A DNA stretch of 64,000 nucleotides from Dysgonomonas sp. HGC4 (lineage in GTDB: Bacteria; Bacteroidota; Bacteroidia; Bacteroidales; Dysgonomonadaceae), in contig NZ_CVRU01000079.1 in NCBI RefSeq assembly GCF_001261715.1, positions 1 to 64,000 on the forward strand, given 5' to 3'. Under the pieces are notes generated by a model that saw only the letters and a list, made by a program, of their open reading frames with translations, was not told the DNA's origin and made no database searches. The position numbers were made by a program, and so were the translations under genes. Shown here one piece after another: positions 47,157-57,360 of the stretch (position 1 is the first letter of the stretch; every line of letters begins with the position of its first letter).

Positions 47157-50100
47157 TTAAAAGTTAACACTCAGACCAAATGAATAAGTCTTAGATAGAG
47201 GATAAACAGTACTGTTTGCTTGACTATTGTCTTGAATTCCGATACCTACGGTTTCGGGATCCATTGTGCCTGACAAACTGGTTATAGTCAGCAAGTTTTC
47301 TCCTGAGAAAAACACTCTTAAGTTTTGAAGTTTCAGTGCATTTGTCAATTTCTTCTGGAAAGTATATCCTAATTGAAGATTCTTCAATCGCCCATAAGCA
47401 GCATTTTGCAAATAGCGAGTTTGCACCTTGTTATTTTTAGTATTGAATATTGGACGAGGATAGTACGAGTTTAGATTCTCACCCAGAGGATTGTCTGATG
47501 TACGGAAATAATCAAGATGATCCTTGAATGAAGTAGACCACCATTCGCCATCTGTTACACCCCAAAATGTCATATTATTATCACCAGGCCAGTAATCACG
47601 TTTAAGCACACCTTGCCAAAACATTTGTACATCAACCCCTTTCCAGGCCGCATTCACATTAAAGCCAAATAAGTAGCGAGGCGTATTGTTTCCTATCTTT
47701 TTCATATCCCCCATATCATTGAGCGTATAGCTTCCATTGCTTATTTTGCCATCACCATTCAAATCTACATACATAATATCTCCGGCTGTCCACTGACTAC
47801 CCAATCCATCCTGACCTCCGTTTGGCATCGTAGCCAAGTGTGCTTTCATTTCTTCGTCAGTCTTAGCTATACCCAAAGTAGTATAACCATATATATTGCC
47901 TATCCATTCACCCTCGAGGTATGTACCTAAATTTCCGGTAGGGTTACCATAGCGTAACACTTTACTTCGTGCATCAGATAAATTCAAACGTACACCATAG
48001 CTAAAATCTTGAATTCGATCACGCCATTCTACTTGCAACTCCCATCCCGTAGTTTTCAAGTCTGTATTATTGGTACGAGGAACATCTGTACCCAAGCTGG
48101 CAGGAAGCTCGATACCTGGACCTAACATATCTTCGGTCTTACGTACGAAATAATCAAACGAACCGGTCAATCGTCCATTGAGAGAAGAAATATCAAAACC
48201 AAAGTTGGTTGTTTTCACCTTCTCCCATGTCAATGTAGATGTTACTAGCTTAGGAGCATTTGCTGTATTAGGTTTAGCTCCATTGATCAACCAGTTACCA
48301 TTAGCCGAATTAACATCTATGATTCGGTAAGTAGGATACAAACTGTTTGTATTTTGATTAGCCAAAGACCCATAAGACATTCTAAATTTAAAAGTCTCTA
48401 TTTTGTTTGCTAAAGGTTTCCAGAAATCTTCACGAGCCATATTCCATCCCAAAGAGAAAGAAGGAGTCAGAATCCATCGATCCTCTGAACGGAAACGAGA
48501 CGAACCATCGTATCTCAAATTTCCTTCGAAAAGATAACGACCATCGAAGTCATAATTTACACGGCTGAAAAAACCTGCATTCGCCCATTCTTCGTAAGCT
48601 CCCGAAATTCCAAAATTAGATACATTGTTAGTTGTCAAATTCAAGACAGGCATATCTGTCGAAATCATATCAGAGCGTTGTGCTGTTGCATTTCTGTACT
48701 TTTGCTGCTCACTCTGAAAACCTCCTGTTACAGCAAAACCATGCTTATCTAAATTGAAGTGATAGTTCGAATAAATATTCGGATTCAGGAAAGTAGACTT
48801 GTATGAATACTCCGATACTGCATTTTGGCTATATCCTGTCATAGTAGCCGCATATGTTTTCTCCGGATCATCAGCATAGTGAGAATACACTATTTTGTGA
48901 TCCCAGTGATTCCAATTATTATCAATCTTCACATTCATCTCGCCGATGATGTTCCAGTTCTTGATTGGAGTAAATGTAAGACGTCCTTGTTGAACCAATC
49001 CATCATTCTGATCCTTGTGTCTACCTCCGTCTTTCAATGCACCTATATAATTGATATCCGACATGTAGTAACCATTAGGGTCATAAACCGGACGAACCGG
49101 ACGAGTACGACGCAACACATTATTATAGAAATCGTTGTACATTACTGCCGGACGAGAATAGTCGGCACGTACATAACGAGTCATATAATCAAGTTGTACA
49201 TATTTGGTTAACTGTGACGATATTTTAGCAGTCAAGTTGTAACGTTTATAGTTATCAGTACCATAACGCATAAACCCACTTTGATCTAAATAATTAGCAG
49301 ACAGATAATAGGTCAGTTTATCAGATCCTCCACTTACGCTGGCATTGTGTTCCTGAGAAGGAGCCCATTCACGAAAATATTCTTGCAGCCAATCCACATT
49401 GCCCCATGTAAAATCATAATCCCATTTGCCATTACCTTGAGCTTTAGCAACATCATTAGGTGCCAATTTACCTTCATAATAATCTTTTACCTTTTGTTTA
49501 TACTCCTCAGTATAATAGTGTGTATTATTCTTATTATACATTGCATCATCGTAGAAATTTACATACTCCCACGAACTCATCATCTTAGGTAACTTTATTG
49601 GAGTATTAAATCGAAAACTATTGTTATAGTTGATCACAGCACGCCCCGATTTACCTTTCTTGGTTGTAATAAGTATCACACCAAAAGGCGCTCTTGATCC
49701 ATAAATAGAAGCTGCCGCCGCATCTTTTAATACCGATATATTATCTATATCCTGCGGATTGATAGTATTAATATCGCCTTCCATTCCATCAATCAAAATC
49801 AATGGTGAGCCACTCGAAAAGTCGCCGATAGTACCCGATCCACGTATATTGATCGATTTACTGGCATTAAGTTCCCCACCCTTTCCTGCATTCGAGATAT
49901 TAAGCCCGGGGACTACACCTTGCAGAGCCATGGTAGCAGAGGAAACAGGTCGAGATTCAAAATCTTTGGCAGAAGCTGTACCTACTGCTCCCGTCAGGTT
50001 TACTTTCTTCTGTACACCAAATCCTACAACTACTACTTCATTTAGAGCTTGAGTGTCTTCACCCAATGCGATTCGCATGTTAGCAGTTGCTTTTACCTCT

Positions 50101-50369
50101 TGTTTCTCGTAACCAATATACGAGGCAACAAGAGTACTGCCCAAGGGGGCTTCTAAAGTAAAGTTTCCGTCAATATCAGAGATCGTACCATTGGTCATCC
50201 CTTTCTGTACGATAGCCACGCCAATCAAGGGTTCATGCGAAGAGGCATCCACAACAATTCCTTTGATGGATGTATTCTGAGCAAAAGCTTCTAAAAACAA
50301 AAGCATTGTGAACATGGTAAGGAGGGTCTTTCGACTCCTCAGGAAGATTTTCTTTCTGTTCTTTTTCAT
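47157..50369 (-). CDS. SusC/RagA-like TonB-dependent transporter, second PUL
   Basis: This outer-membrane importer has 1070 aa. After a basic N-terminus and a signal peptide ending LEAFAQ comes the carboxypeptidase-D-like domain (about 35-110, IKGIVVDASSHEPLIGVAI). Then come the TonB-box-like EVVVVGFGVQKK, the plug with INIRGSGTIG, DAAAASIYGSRAPFGVILIT and the barrel ending FGLSVNF. It is the first gene of a nine-gene minus-strand PUL. The 411-bp upstream region is shared with the divergent DUF6377 regulator. Confidence 0.95.
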   Translation of the reverse strand: MKKNRKKIFLRSRKTLLTMFTMLLFLEAFAQNTSIKGIVVDASSHEPLIGVAIVQKGMTNGTISDIDGNFTLEAPLGSTLVASYIGYEKQEVKATANMRIALGEDTQALNEVVVVGFGVQKKVNLTGAVGTASAKDFESRPVSSATMALQGVVPGLNISNAGKGGELNASKSINIRGSGTIGDFSSGSPLILIDGMEGDINTINPQDIDNISVLKDAAAASIYGSRAPFGVILITTKKGKSGRAVINYNNSFRFNTPIKLPKMMSSWEYVNFYDDAMYNKNNTHYYTEEYKQKVKDYYEGKLAPNDVAKAQGNGKWDYDFTWGNVDWLQEYFREWAPSQEHNASVSGGSDKLTYYLSANYLDQSGFMRYGTDNYKRYNLTAKISSQLTKYVQLDYMTRYVRADYSRPAVMYNDFYNNVLRRTRPVRPVYDPNGYYMSDINYIGALKDGGRHKDQNDGLVQQGRLTFTPIKNWNIIGEMNVKIDNNWNHWDHKIVYSHYADDPEKTYAATMTGYSQNAVSEYSYKSTFLNPNIYSNYHFNLDKHGFAVTGGFQSEQQKYRNATAQRSDMISTDMPVLNLTTNNVSNFGISGAYEEWANAGFFSRVNYDFDGRYLFEGNLRYDGSSRFRSEDRWILTPSFSLGWNMAREDFWKPLANKIETFKFRMSYGSLANQNTNSLYPTYRIIDVNSANGNWLINGAKPNTANAPKLVTSTLTWEKVKTTNFGFDISSLNGRLTGSFDYFVRKTEDMLGPGIELPASLGTDVPRTNNTDLKTTGWELQVEWRDRIQDFSYGVRLNLSDARSKVLRYGNPTGNLGTYLEGEWIGNIYGYTTLGIAKTDEEMKAHLATMPNGGQDGLGSQWTAGDIMYVDLNGDGKISNGSYTLNDMGDMKKIGNNTPRYLFGFNVNAAWKGVDVQMFWQGVLKRDYWPGDNNMTFWGVTDGEWWSTSFKDHLDYFRTSDNPLGENLNSYYPRPIFNTKNNKVQTRYLQNAAYGRLKNLQLGYTFQKKLTNALKLQNLRVFFSGENLLTITSLSGTMDPETVGIGIQDNSQANSTVYPLSKTYSFGLSVNF

Positions 50370-50780
50370 GAATATTTAGTCTTAAAGTTAAACATCGCGG
50401 ACAGCCAAATTGAGGACTGTTTCCGTTTTCATTTGATTAGTAATAGACTTATTAATTAGATTATCGATTAAATGAAAGCCATAGAAAAGGGACTAAGGTT
50501 GAGCTACAAAAATATTGGCTATGAGAACAGAAATTTCATCCAATTATTTAAAAAGTGAATCCTTAAAACAGGCAACACACTACTAATCAACAAGAAACGA
50601 CTATTAATATTTGCGAAAAAGTGGACATTAGGTGGTTAACAGTAGACTATTAATGACATATAAGAAGGCTTAAACAAGCAATTCTATATAAATCTGTCAA
50701 ATTAGAAATAAACGATATAAGTGAGGTTTCTGTAAAATACATATCTTTGATCAATAAACCTGCTATCCACATACACTCAC
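50370..50780. promoter_or_regulatory. Divergent control region of the second PUL
   Basis: Candidate -7 boxes are TATTTTTG on the minus strand (50507-50514) for susC and TATCTTTG on the plus strand (50742-50749), 32 bp before the regulator. Neither has a clear -33 TTG. The LacI-type palindrome of the starch locus is absent. Confidence 0.4.
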
Positions 50781-52436
50781 ATGAAAAAAATCCTATGCAT
50801 CTCCGGTCTCCTATTTCTACTGACCCCTACTCTGTCAGCCAAAATAGACTTAGACTCATTATTCAATGAACTTGATAGCAAAATCAAGCACAACGATATT
50901 TATATTGAATTGAAAGATCTTAGGATAGATGATTTGAAAGCTGAAAAAAAGAAAACGAATAATACCCCACAACAACTCTATGCCATCAATCAATCGCTAT
51001 ATAAGGAATATAAATCTTATATCTCCGACTCTGCAATTTCTTACCTAAATCGAAATTTAGATATAGCCTATTCGCTCAAAGACCAGTATAAAATAAACGA
51101 AACATCAATTACACTCAGCAATTTATTTGTTGCCTTAGGAATGTATCTGGAAGCTAGCAAACTAATGGGTGACGTCAAGAAAGAGTATTTCGATAACCAG
51201 CAGCGGATAGAATACTATTCTACTTATCGTTATCTGTATTCGGGATTGAGGTTATATTCGCAAAATATGCGAAACAAAGATGAATATTGGAAAATGTCGC
51301 ATGCATACATGGATACTCTGTTTATGATAGCTCCCCCAAACTCGGAAGAATACTTGCGGATAAAAGAAACAAAACTACGAGAAAACGGAAAAATTGCAGA
51401 AGCACTCGAAATAAATGACCGAAGATTGGAGTTAACAAAAATAGGTACAACCGACTATGCCTTTGTTACGTTTCACCGTTCACTCTTATACCGACAAATA
51501 AAAGATCTTGATTCCGAAAAGAAGTATCTTATCTTATCTGCAATATCCGATATTCAGTCAGCCATAAAAGACAATGCCTCCATACCCATTCTTGCTAATA
51601 TGCTGATGCAAGAAGGCGATGTAGATAGAGCATACGCTTATGTGCGTTTTTCTCTAGAGAATATTAATGATTATAATACACGGGTGAGAAGTTCTGAAAT
51701 ATTAAATATTCAAACGATTATTGACAAGGCATATCAGCAAAAAAATGAAGAACAAAAACAAAAACTTCGCTTCTTTCTCATAGTTATAAGTCTTCTTTCT
51801 GTGCTCCTTATTATATCAATATGCTATGTATATAAACAGATGAGAAAGGGAGTAACAATAAGCAAACGACTCAAAGAATCTAATTTGGCGCTCAACACCC
51901 TCAATCAAAAGTTACACAACATCAATATAGAGTTGCAGCAAACCAATTCGGATGTATCGGAAGCCAATCAGATTAAAGAAGAGTATATTGGATATTTCTT
52001 GGGCGAATGTCTCAAATATATAGACAAATTAGATGCCTTTAGAAAGATGGTTAATAAGAAAATTCAAGACAAGCAGGTCGAAAATCTATATAAGCTAACT
52101 AAGGACAACATTCTGAAAGAAGAAGAGCTGAAAGAATTATTTACCAATTTTGACACTATATTTTTACATTTGTTTCCCGACTTTATCGAAAAGTTTAATT
52201 CTCTGCTTCTCGATGAAGAACATATTATTCTCAAGAAAGACGAGGTACTCAATACCGAATTCCGTATATATGCACTCATTCGACTAGGTATCAACGATAG
52301 TAACAAAATAGCCAGCTTCTTGGGATATTCGGTCAATACCATTTATAATTACAGAGCCAAAGTGAAAAACAAGGCTAAAATCGCGAGAGAAGACTTCGAA
52401 TGGGCTGTTCGCCGAATAGGTACTTTCAGAAAATAA
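50781..52436 (+). CDS. DUF6377 membrane-bound TPR/HTH regulator of the second PUL
   Basis: This is a predicted sensor-regulator of 551 aa. The signal peptide or first helix ends near TLSAKI. A TPR-rich periplasmic domain (about 25-325) is followed by one membrane helix (about 331-352, FFLIVISLLSVLLIISICYV), a coiled-coil (about 365-400) and a cytoplasmic DUF6377 domain. The C-terminal helix-turn-helix is LGINDSNKIASFLGYSVNTI (about 505-540). Such proteins usually sit next to a susC and control it, like SusR in layout. The position here, divergent from the second susC, supports that role (inference). Confidence 0.85.
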   Translation: MKKILCISGLLFLLTPTLSAKIDLDSLFNELDSKIKHNDIYIELKDLRIDDLKAEKKKTNNTPQQLYAINQSLYKEYKSYISDSAISYLNRNLDIAYSLKDQYKINETSITLSNLFVALGMYLEASKLMGDVKKEYFDNQQRIEYYSTYRYLYSGLRLYSQNMRNKDEYWKMSHAYMDTLFMIAPPNSEEYLRIKETKLRENGKIAEALEINDRRLELTKIGTTDYAFVTFHRSLLYRQIKDLDSEKKYLILSAISDIQSAIKDNASIPILANMLMQEGDVDRAYAYVRFSLENINDYNTRVRSSEILNIQTIIDKAYQQKNEEQKQKLRFFLIVISLLSVLLIISICYVYKQMRKGVTISKRLKESNLALNTLNQKLHNINIELQQTNSDVSEANQIKEEYIGYFLGECLKYIDKLDAFRKMVNKKIQDKQVENLYKLTKDNILKEEELKELFTNFDTIFLHLFPDFIEKFNSLLLDEEHIILKKDEVLNTEFRIYALIRLGINDSNKIASFLGYSVNTIYNYRAKVKNKAKIAREDFEWAVRRIGTFRK

Positions 52437-52459
52437 ACAATTGATTACATCCTCTCTGA

Positions 52460-52484
52460 AAATAAAGAAGCAGAATCTTTATTT
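52460..52484. terminator. Bidirectional hairpin between regulator and methyltransferase genes
   Basis: AATAAAGA (52461-52468) pairs with TCTTTATT (52476-52483). It overlaps the end of the gene on the minus strand. Confidence 0.55.
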
Positions 52485-53183
52485 ATAAATAAGAAAAATA
52501 CAAGGTTTCTTATTCATATCAGGCAAACGTTTTGCCCACTCTTTAATAGATAAGGTTTTGATATACTCATCCTCACAAGTAATATTCATCGCAATGCAAA
52601 GTTTGGTTGATGGAGTACAATTTTTCATAAGATCTTCAACCATCTTAAGATTTCGATAAGGAGTCTCTATAAATATTTGTGTTTGATGCTCGCTATATAT
52701 ACGCTGCTCAAGTTGCTTTATTTTTTTAGCACGTTCAGTTCCATCAATCGGTAAATATCCATGAAAAGCAAAACTTTGTCCATTAAAACCAGAAGCCATT
52801 AATGACATCAAGATGGAAGAAGGTCCCACCAATGGAATCACTTTAATATTTTTTCGTTGAGCAATTGCAACAATATCCGCTCCGGGATCTGCAATAGCAG
52901 GACAACCTGCTTCGGAAATTACTCCCACCGAATTACCATTAGCAATGGGTTGCAGATAACTTTCGATCTGCTCTAAATTAGTATGCTTATTCAATTCATA
53001 AAATGTAAGATCATCTATATTTATAGAAGAATCTGTTTTTTTAAGGAAACGGCGTGCCGAACGTATATTCTCTACAATAAAATACTTTATAGGAAGAATC
53101 TGCTCTCTATTATAATCAGGCAAAACCTGCTCAATAGAAGTTTCGCCTAATGGCACAGGAATAAGTATAAGTGATGCTTGCAT
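52479..53183 (-). CDS. RsmI-like SAM-dependent methyltransferase
   Basis: This 234-aa enzyme of the tetrapyrrole-methylase fold resembles RsmI (16S rRNA C1402 2'-O-methyltransferase). It lacks the C-terminal extension (RsmI about 280 aa). The start LILIPVPLGETSIEQVLP, ENIRSARRFLKK, and the glycine-rich SAM loop GVISEAGCPAIADPGADIV fit. PLVGPSSILMSLMASGFNGQ and FIETPYRN are the other family blocks. Short forms like this are common in Bacteroidota, where a full RsmI may also exist, so the substrate is uncertain. It has its own promoter at 53206-53237. Confidence 0.85.
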   Translation of the reverse strand: MQASLILIPVPLGETSIEQVLPDYNREQILPIKYFIVENIRSARRFLKKTDSSINIDDLTFYELNKHTNLEQIESYLQPIANGNSVGVISEAGCPAIADPGADIVAIAQRKNIKVIPLVGPSSILMSLMASGFNGQSFAFHGYLPIDGTERAKKIKQLEQRIYSEHQTQIFIETPYRNLKMVEDLMKNCTPSTKLCIAMNITCEDEYIKTLSIKEWAKRLPDMNKKPCIFLIYK

Positions 53184-53205
53184 TTTCTGAAATTGATATT
53201 GTAAA

Positions 53206-53237
53206 CAAAAATAAGTCTTTTTCTTGATAGAGACAAA
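53206..53237 (-). promoter_or_regulatory. Promoter of the RsmI-like gene
   Basis: The -7 TATTTTTG (53206-53213) and -33 TTTG (53234-53237) are spaced 20 bp apart. Confidence 0.6.
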
Positions 53238-53357
53238 ATATCAGCATTTTACCTCTCATAAACTCTCACATTTTTCGAGAAAAGATTATAACTTCGTGAA
53301 GTAAAACAGAAACAAATATTTTGTTGATTATTATTCTCTGACAATAAAGAATAAAGT

Positions 53358-54533
53358 ATGGAATCGTCTTCTAAACCCAGACTTTGGACTCTAAGCTACC
53401 TAAATGTCTGTATAGCTAATTTTCTGATGGCATGCTCCTTTAATTTATTAATGCCTTCTATACCTCTGTACATAACCGAACATTTAGGAGTACCCCAAAC
53501 TAAAACTGGAATTGTGCTTGCATCTTACGCAATTGCCATTCTTATGATCAGACCTTTTTCGGGCTACTTGGTAGATTTATATCCTCGAAAGAAAATACTG
53601 CTGATAAGTTTCATCTGTTATGTAGCTATCTTCTTCGGATACTTTTATGCAGTTACCATATTTGTGTTTGTAATCGTAAGATTCTTTCATGGTATTACTT
53701 GGGGATTGTCAACAGTCTCATCGAGCACCTTAGCAATTGATATAGTTCCGTCAGAGCGAAGAGCCGAAGGTATTGGATACTTTGGCACTTTCATGAACGT
53801 AGCTATGGCGATAGGTCCTTTCATTGCAATACATATATATCAGAACTACAGTTTTCAAGCCCTCCTATATTGCGCCATCTTCATGGGGATATTGGGAATA
53901 ATAGCGGTATCATTCATTAAAGCACCCGAACGTCCCAAATTAGAACGAGAGAAGATATCTTTCGACCGCTTCTTTTTACTTCCTGCCTGGCCCATATTTC
54001 TGAATCAATTGCTACCGAGTTTCGCCTGGGGTACTATCGGACCGTTCGTAGCTCAATACGGGAAGCAAATAAACATCCCCAATGCTGGTATCTTCTTCTT
54101 ATTCTGGGCTGGAGGAATAATACTCTCCCGAATATTCTCAGGACGAATGGTAGACAAAGGACATATCCATTTAGTGAATACTTCGGCAATGGCTATAGTT
54201 GCTATCGCATTTTTGGCTTTTGCCCTAATTCATAATATCGTTGCTTTTTGTGTATCGGGGTTATTCATCGGAATAGGTTTTGGGATGATGTTTCCAGCAC
54301 TCCAAACGCTCTATATTAACATGGCAGAAAACAATCAGAGAGGAACAGCTAATTCTACTTATCTAGTAGGCTTCGATTTAGGTTTAGCATTGGGCATGTT
54401 AGTAGGTGGATATATATCCGGAATCTACTCTTTTGAGGTACTTTTCTTAGTTGCATCAGGACTTTGCTTCTTTAGCATCATTGTCTATCAATCGATATCC
54501 AAAAGATTATACGACAAAAAGAAATTAAGATAA
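53358..54533 (+). CDS. MFS transporter
   Basis: This inner-membrane secondary transporter has 391 aa and 12 predicted helices. The conserved loop after helix 2 reads GYLVDLYPRKKILL and its second-half counterpart GRMVDKGHIHLV, the typical MFS D-R/K pattern. The N-terminal SYLNVCIANFLMACSFNLLM and GFGMMFPALQTLYINM fit the drug/sugar-efflux branch common in Bacteroides. The substrate is unknown. It is monocistronic. TAACTTCG, a near match to a -7 box, is about 60 bp upstream. Confidence 0.9.
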   Translation: MESSSKPRLWTLSYLNVCIANFLMACSFNLLMPSIPLYITEHLGVPQTKTGIVLASYAIAILMIRPFSGYLVDLYPRKKILLISFICYVAIFFGYFYAVTIFVFVIVRFFHGITWGLSTVSSSTLAIDIVPSERRAEGIGYFGTFMNVAMAIGPFIAIHIYQNYSFQALLYCAIFMGILGIIAVSFIKAPERPKLEREKISFDRFFLLPAWPIFLNQLLPSFAWGTIGPFVAQYGKQINIPNAGIFFLFWAGGIILSRIFSGRMVDKGHIHLVNTSAMAIVAIAFLAFALIHNIVAFCVSGLFIGIGFGMMFPALQTLYINMAENNQRGTANSTYLVGFDLGLALGMLVGGYISGIYSFEVLFLVASGLCFFSIIVYQSISKRLYDKKKLR

Positions 54534-54967
54534 AACATATAACAATCAACTAATTACAAATATCATCAAAACAAAACATATAGATATCTATAAATCTATA
54601 ATTTACAAAGACAATCAATTAATCCAGACAAACAGATTACTAGATTTTTCGTTTTCACAAATAGGTAAAATGATAGTAAAATACAACTCTAAAACATCTA
54701 AAAAGAGAATTTAAAAGCATACTTATTCTAGCTAAAGAAACAGCAAAAACACCCAAATACAGGCACATTAGGACATCATTTAAGCCTCATAAAACCTATA
54801 ACTTAAGACTTAATTAGAGCCAATAAAACAAGACTAAATAAGCAAAATACACCCTACGCTTATCTCTCCGAGAATCGCATATTTAAACCAAACATGGAAC
54901 GATATTCGAAAAAGAGGAATTACAAAAGGCATCCAATAGAAGGAGATTCAAAACATTTTATACAAAT
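54534..54967. other. Gene-free stretch between MFS gene and oxyR terminator
   Basis: Strongly A-rich, with no open frame of note, no palindrome family member and no clear promoter. Confidence 0.5.
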
Positions 54968-54998
54968 AAAAAAGGAGATCAAATTGATCTCCTTTTTT
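54968..54998 (-). terminator. Rho-independent terminator after oxyR
   Basis: GGAGATC pairs with GATCTCC, flanked by A6/T6, with a 5-nt loop. It is functional in either direction. Confidence 0.9.
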
Positions 54999-55017
54999 AA
55001 TATTCATATATTGTAGA

Positions 55018-55959
55018 TTAAATATCTACAACAAATTTTCTTAATTCGTCATTTAATAATGCGGGAGGTACTGAATTCTTAACCTCATCTATAATGATAC
55101 CAAGAACTCGCTCACGCAAGAATTCTTTACGTGTAACCAAGCTAATTTCACGCACCGGAGATATACCTTTCAATGGGCGGATATTTTGCTTTTGTTTCTC
55201 ATTCAATTGCTCAATAGCCATCTCAGGAATAATAGTTAAACCACTATTATTATCCACAATGTTTATCAATGTACTGATGCTACCCGCTTCGTACGTAAAC
55301 AATGAGTGAGAGCTTTTACGTTTACGCAAGTTACAAATACGCAATATTTGACTACGGAAACAGTGTACTTCTTCTAACAACCAAAGGCGGTTGATATTAA
55401 GATCATCCTCCTCAAGCTCTTTTTTAGCGTACAACGATGTCTCACGAGGCGATACATATGCATAGAATCGTTCGTAATAGATAGGATGCTCCTTTATCTT
55501 ATCATTCTTCAATGGTGTAGCTAAAATAGCTCCATCTAACGATCCGTTAAGAAGCGCATCTATAATCTGACCCGTTGTAGTTTCCTCTATAAAGAGTTCT
55601 ATATCGTATCCGTTTTCTTCGTGTCTTAGCATTAATTTAGGAAGTAGATAAGGTGCAATGGTAGGAATAATTCCCAACTTAAACACTCCTTTTACAATCC
55701 CTTTTTCCTCTTGTATTATTTCTTTAACCTGCTTTACTTGCGACACAATAACACGAGCCTGATTAATTATCTGAGTCCCGATAGGTGTCGGTTGTACAGG
55801 TAATTGACTACGGTCGAAGATTTTCACCCCCAACTCGTCTTCAAGTTTCTGTATCATCATACTCAATGTGGGTTGCGTTACAAATGACGCCTCGGCAGCC
55901 TTTGCAAAATGACGATGATTGTCAACCGCAATAATGTATTCCAACTGTTGTATGTTCAT
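55018..55959 (-). CDS. oxyR: LysR-type peroxide sensor OxyR
   Basis: This LysR-family activator has 313 aa. The N-terminal winged HTH (NIQQLEYIIAVDNHRHFAKA, FVTQPTLSMMIQKLEDELG) is classic for LysR. The regulatory domain has two cysteines, C200 and C209, in HCFRSQILRIC. They have the same 9-residue spacing as C199/C208 of E. coli OxyR (HCLRDQAMGFC, from memory), so peroxide-driven disulfide switching should work. In Bacteroides OxyR controls catalase, ahpCF and dps; none of these lies in the window. It is monocistronic. Confidence 0.92.
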   Translation of the reverse strand: MNIQQLEYIIAVDNHRHFAKAAEASFVTQPTLSMMIQKLEDELGVKIFDRSQLPVQPTPIGTQIINQARVIVSQVKQVKEIIQEEKGIVKGVFKLGIIPTIAPYLLPKLMLRHEENGYDIELFIEETTTGQIIDALLNGSLDGAILATPLKNDKIKEHPIYYERFYAYVSPRETSLYAKKELEEDDLNINRLWLLEEVHCFRSQILRICNLRKRKSSHSLFTYEAGSISTLINIVDNNSGLTIIPEMAIEQLNEKQKQNIRPLKGISPVREISLVTRKEFLRERVLGIIIDEVKNSVPPALLNDELRKFVVDI

Positions 55960-56097
55960 AAGCGATAAAATAAAAGACCATTATTAAACTAATGGGTTAT
56001 TATCAATTTAAGGGCAGCAAATATTACTGCAATATTATTTTTAATCATAACATGCTTCGGTTTATTTACTTACCTAAGCAATAAAAGGCATTGTACC

Positions 56098-56766
56098 TTA
56101 ATATTCTCGTTCTCCAAAGATAGATGTTCCCACTCTGATTATAGTAGAACCCTCTTCGATGGCAATCTTATAATCATGAGACATTCCCATAGATATTTCG
56201 CAGAAACAAGAATCATCCTTAAAATACTGATGCTTAAGCTCCTCAAAAAACGTTTTTAACGATCTGAATTCCTGCCTAATCTGATTTTCATCATCAGTAT
56301 TGGTTGCCATTCCCATTACACCTGCAATTTGAATATTCTTCAAAGTTTTCCAATTCTCATTTGCTAACAAATCTCTACATTCTTCAAAAGTAAAACCATA
56401 TTTGGTATCTTCTTTAGCAATGTATATTTCGAGCAAACAATTTATCTTTCGATCAACTTTAGATGCGTATTTATCAATTTCTGATAATACTTTCCAACTA
56501 TCGATACTCTGAATTGTATGAATATAAGGCACTACAGTCTTTATCTTGTTAGTCTGTAAATGTCCTATCAAATGCCATTCTATATCTTCTGGTAAGACCT
56601 CTTGCTTACTGCTAAGCTCTTGCACCCTACTCTCTCCAAAGACACGCTGTCCAGCATCATAAGCCTTCTCTAAAGCTTCTTTAGGATGAAACTTAGATAC
56701 AGCTACCAATTTTACACCTTCCGGCAATAAAGATCTAACAGCATCTAAATTTGCACTTATACTCAT
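56098..56766 (-). CDS. YggS/PROSC family PLP-binding protein
   Basis: This single-domain PLP-binding protein has 222 aa and is implicated in pyridoxal-phosphate homeostasis. The PLP lysine is K25 in LVAVSKFHP. GESRVQEL, EWHLIGHLQTNKIK, GVMGMAT and CEISMGMSHDYKIAIEEGST, then RVGTSIFGERE, are all family blocks. It is encoded 2 bp after the DUF4494 gene, so the two form an operon. Confidence 0.95.
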   Translation of the reverse strand: MSISANLDAVRSLLPEGVKLVAVSKFHPKEALEKAYDAGQRVFGESRVQELSSKQEVLPEDIEWHLIGHLQTNKIKTVVPYIHTIQSIDSWKVLSEIDKYASKVDRKINCLLEIYIAKEDTKYGFTFEECRDLLANENWKTLKNIQIAGVMGMATNTDDENQIRQEFRSLKTFFEELKHQYFKDDSCFCEISMGMSHDYKIAIEEGSTIIRVGTSIFGEREY

Positions 56767-56768
56767 AG

Positions 56769-57233
56769 TTACTCTTCTTTCAGATATTCTATTTTAGTCT
56801 TTTCGGCTGTTTCATAAGGGAAAACATCCATAATCATAGTTTCGTTGATTGATGCAATAACATAGTCAGCCATTGTACCTTCCATTCCCTTTTCGATAAC
56901 TCCTAAGGCCTCTTTCAGATCACAAGCCTGAGCTAACATACTCACTGCTGTTTTCTTTTCAGTTCCGCTCTTTTCATCTAAAGTGATAAAGTATATCTTC
57001 GTTTTGAAGTAACGATCTCCATTTTCATTAAAGAACAATTCTGCTAATTTTGCTCTCTTGATATCAGCAATTGTAAAATCTCCGGAAATATATGGCTTCA
57101 ACTCTTCTATAATACGAGCTTCGGCTTCCGTAAACGACAAAGCATCTACTAAATAAGGTTCGGTAACTTTTTTAAGAGTTCCATTTTCCATTGTCTTATC
57201 GTAAGATACTTTGCACTCAAACCAGTTATGCAT
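56769..57233 (-). CDS. DUF4494 family protein
   Basis: This is a cytoplasmic protein of 154 aa, starting MHNWFECKVSYDKTMENG. It contains EPYLVDALSFTEAEARIIEE and YFITLDEKSGTEKKTAV. This matches DUF4494, a Bacteroidota-specific family of unknown function often found near phage- or replication-linked genes but also in core positions. It lies immediately upstream of the yggS-like gene, and the two form an operon. The upstream gap has a dispersed palindrome at 57263. Confidence 0.85.
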   Translation of the reverse strand: MHNWFECKVSYDKTMENGTLKKVTEPYLVDALSFTEAEARIIEELKPYISGDFTIADIKRAKLAELFFNENGDRYFKTKIYFITLDEKSGTEKKTAVSMLAQACDLKEALGVIEKGMEGTMADYVIASINETMIMDVFPYETAEKTKIEYLKEE

Positions 57234-57262
57234 AGGACTATTTATTTATAATTAATCAGTTC

Positions 57263-57282
57263 AAGGTCTCAGACCTTTTATT
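57263..57282 (+). repeat. Dispersed short palindrome, copy 3
   Basis: AAGGTCTCAGACCTT plus TTATT is identical in its core to copy 1. It lies 30 bp upstream of the DUF4494 start and on the opposite strand by tail. Confidence 0.75.
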
Positions 57283-57360
57283 GTTTTGATAAGTACAAGC
57301 ACATTTGATAATTACCACTCTGAAACAGAGCTATAAATACTACATGTAGCCTATATTTTG

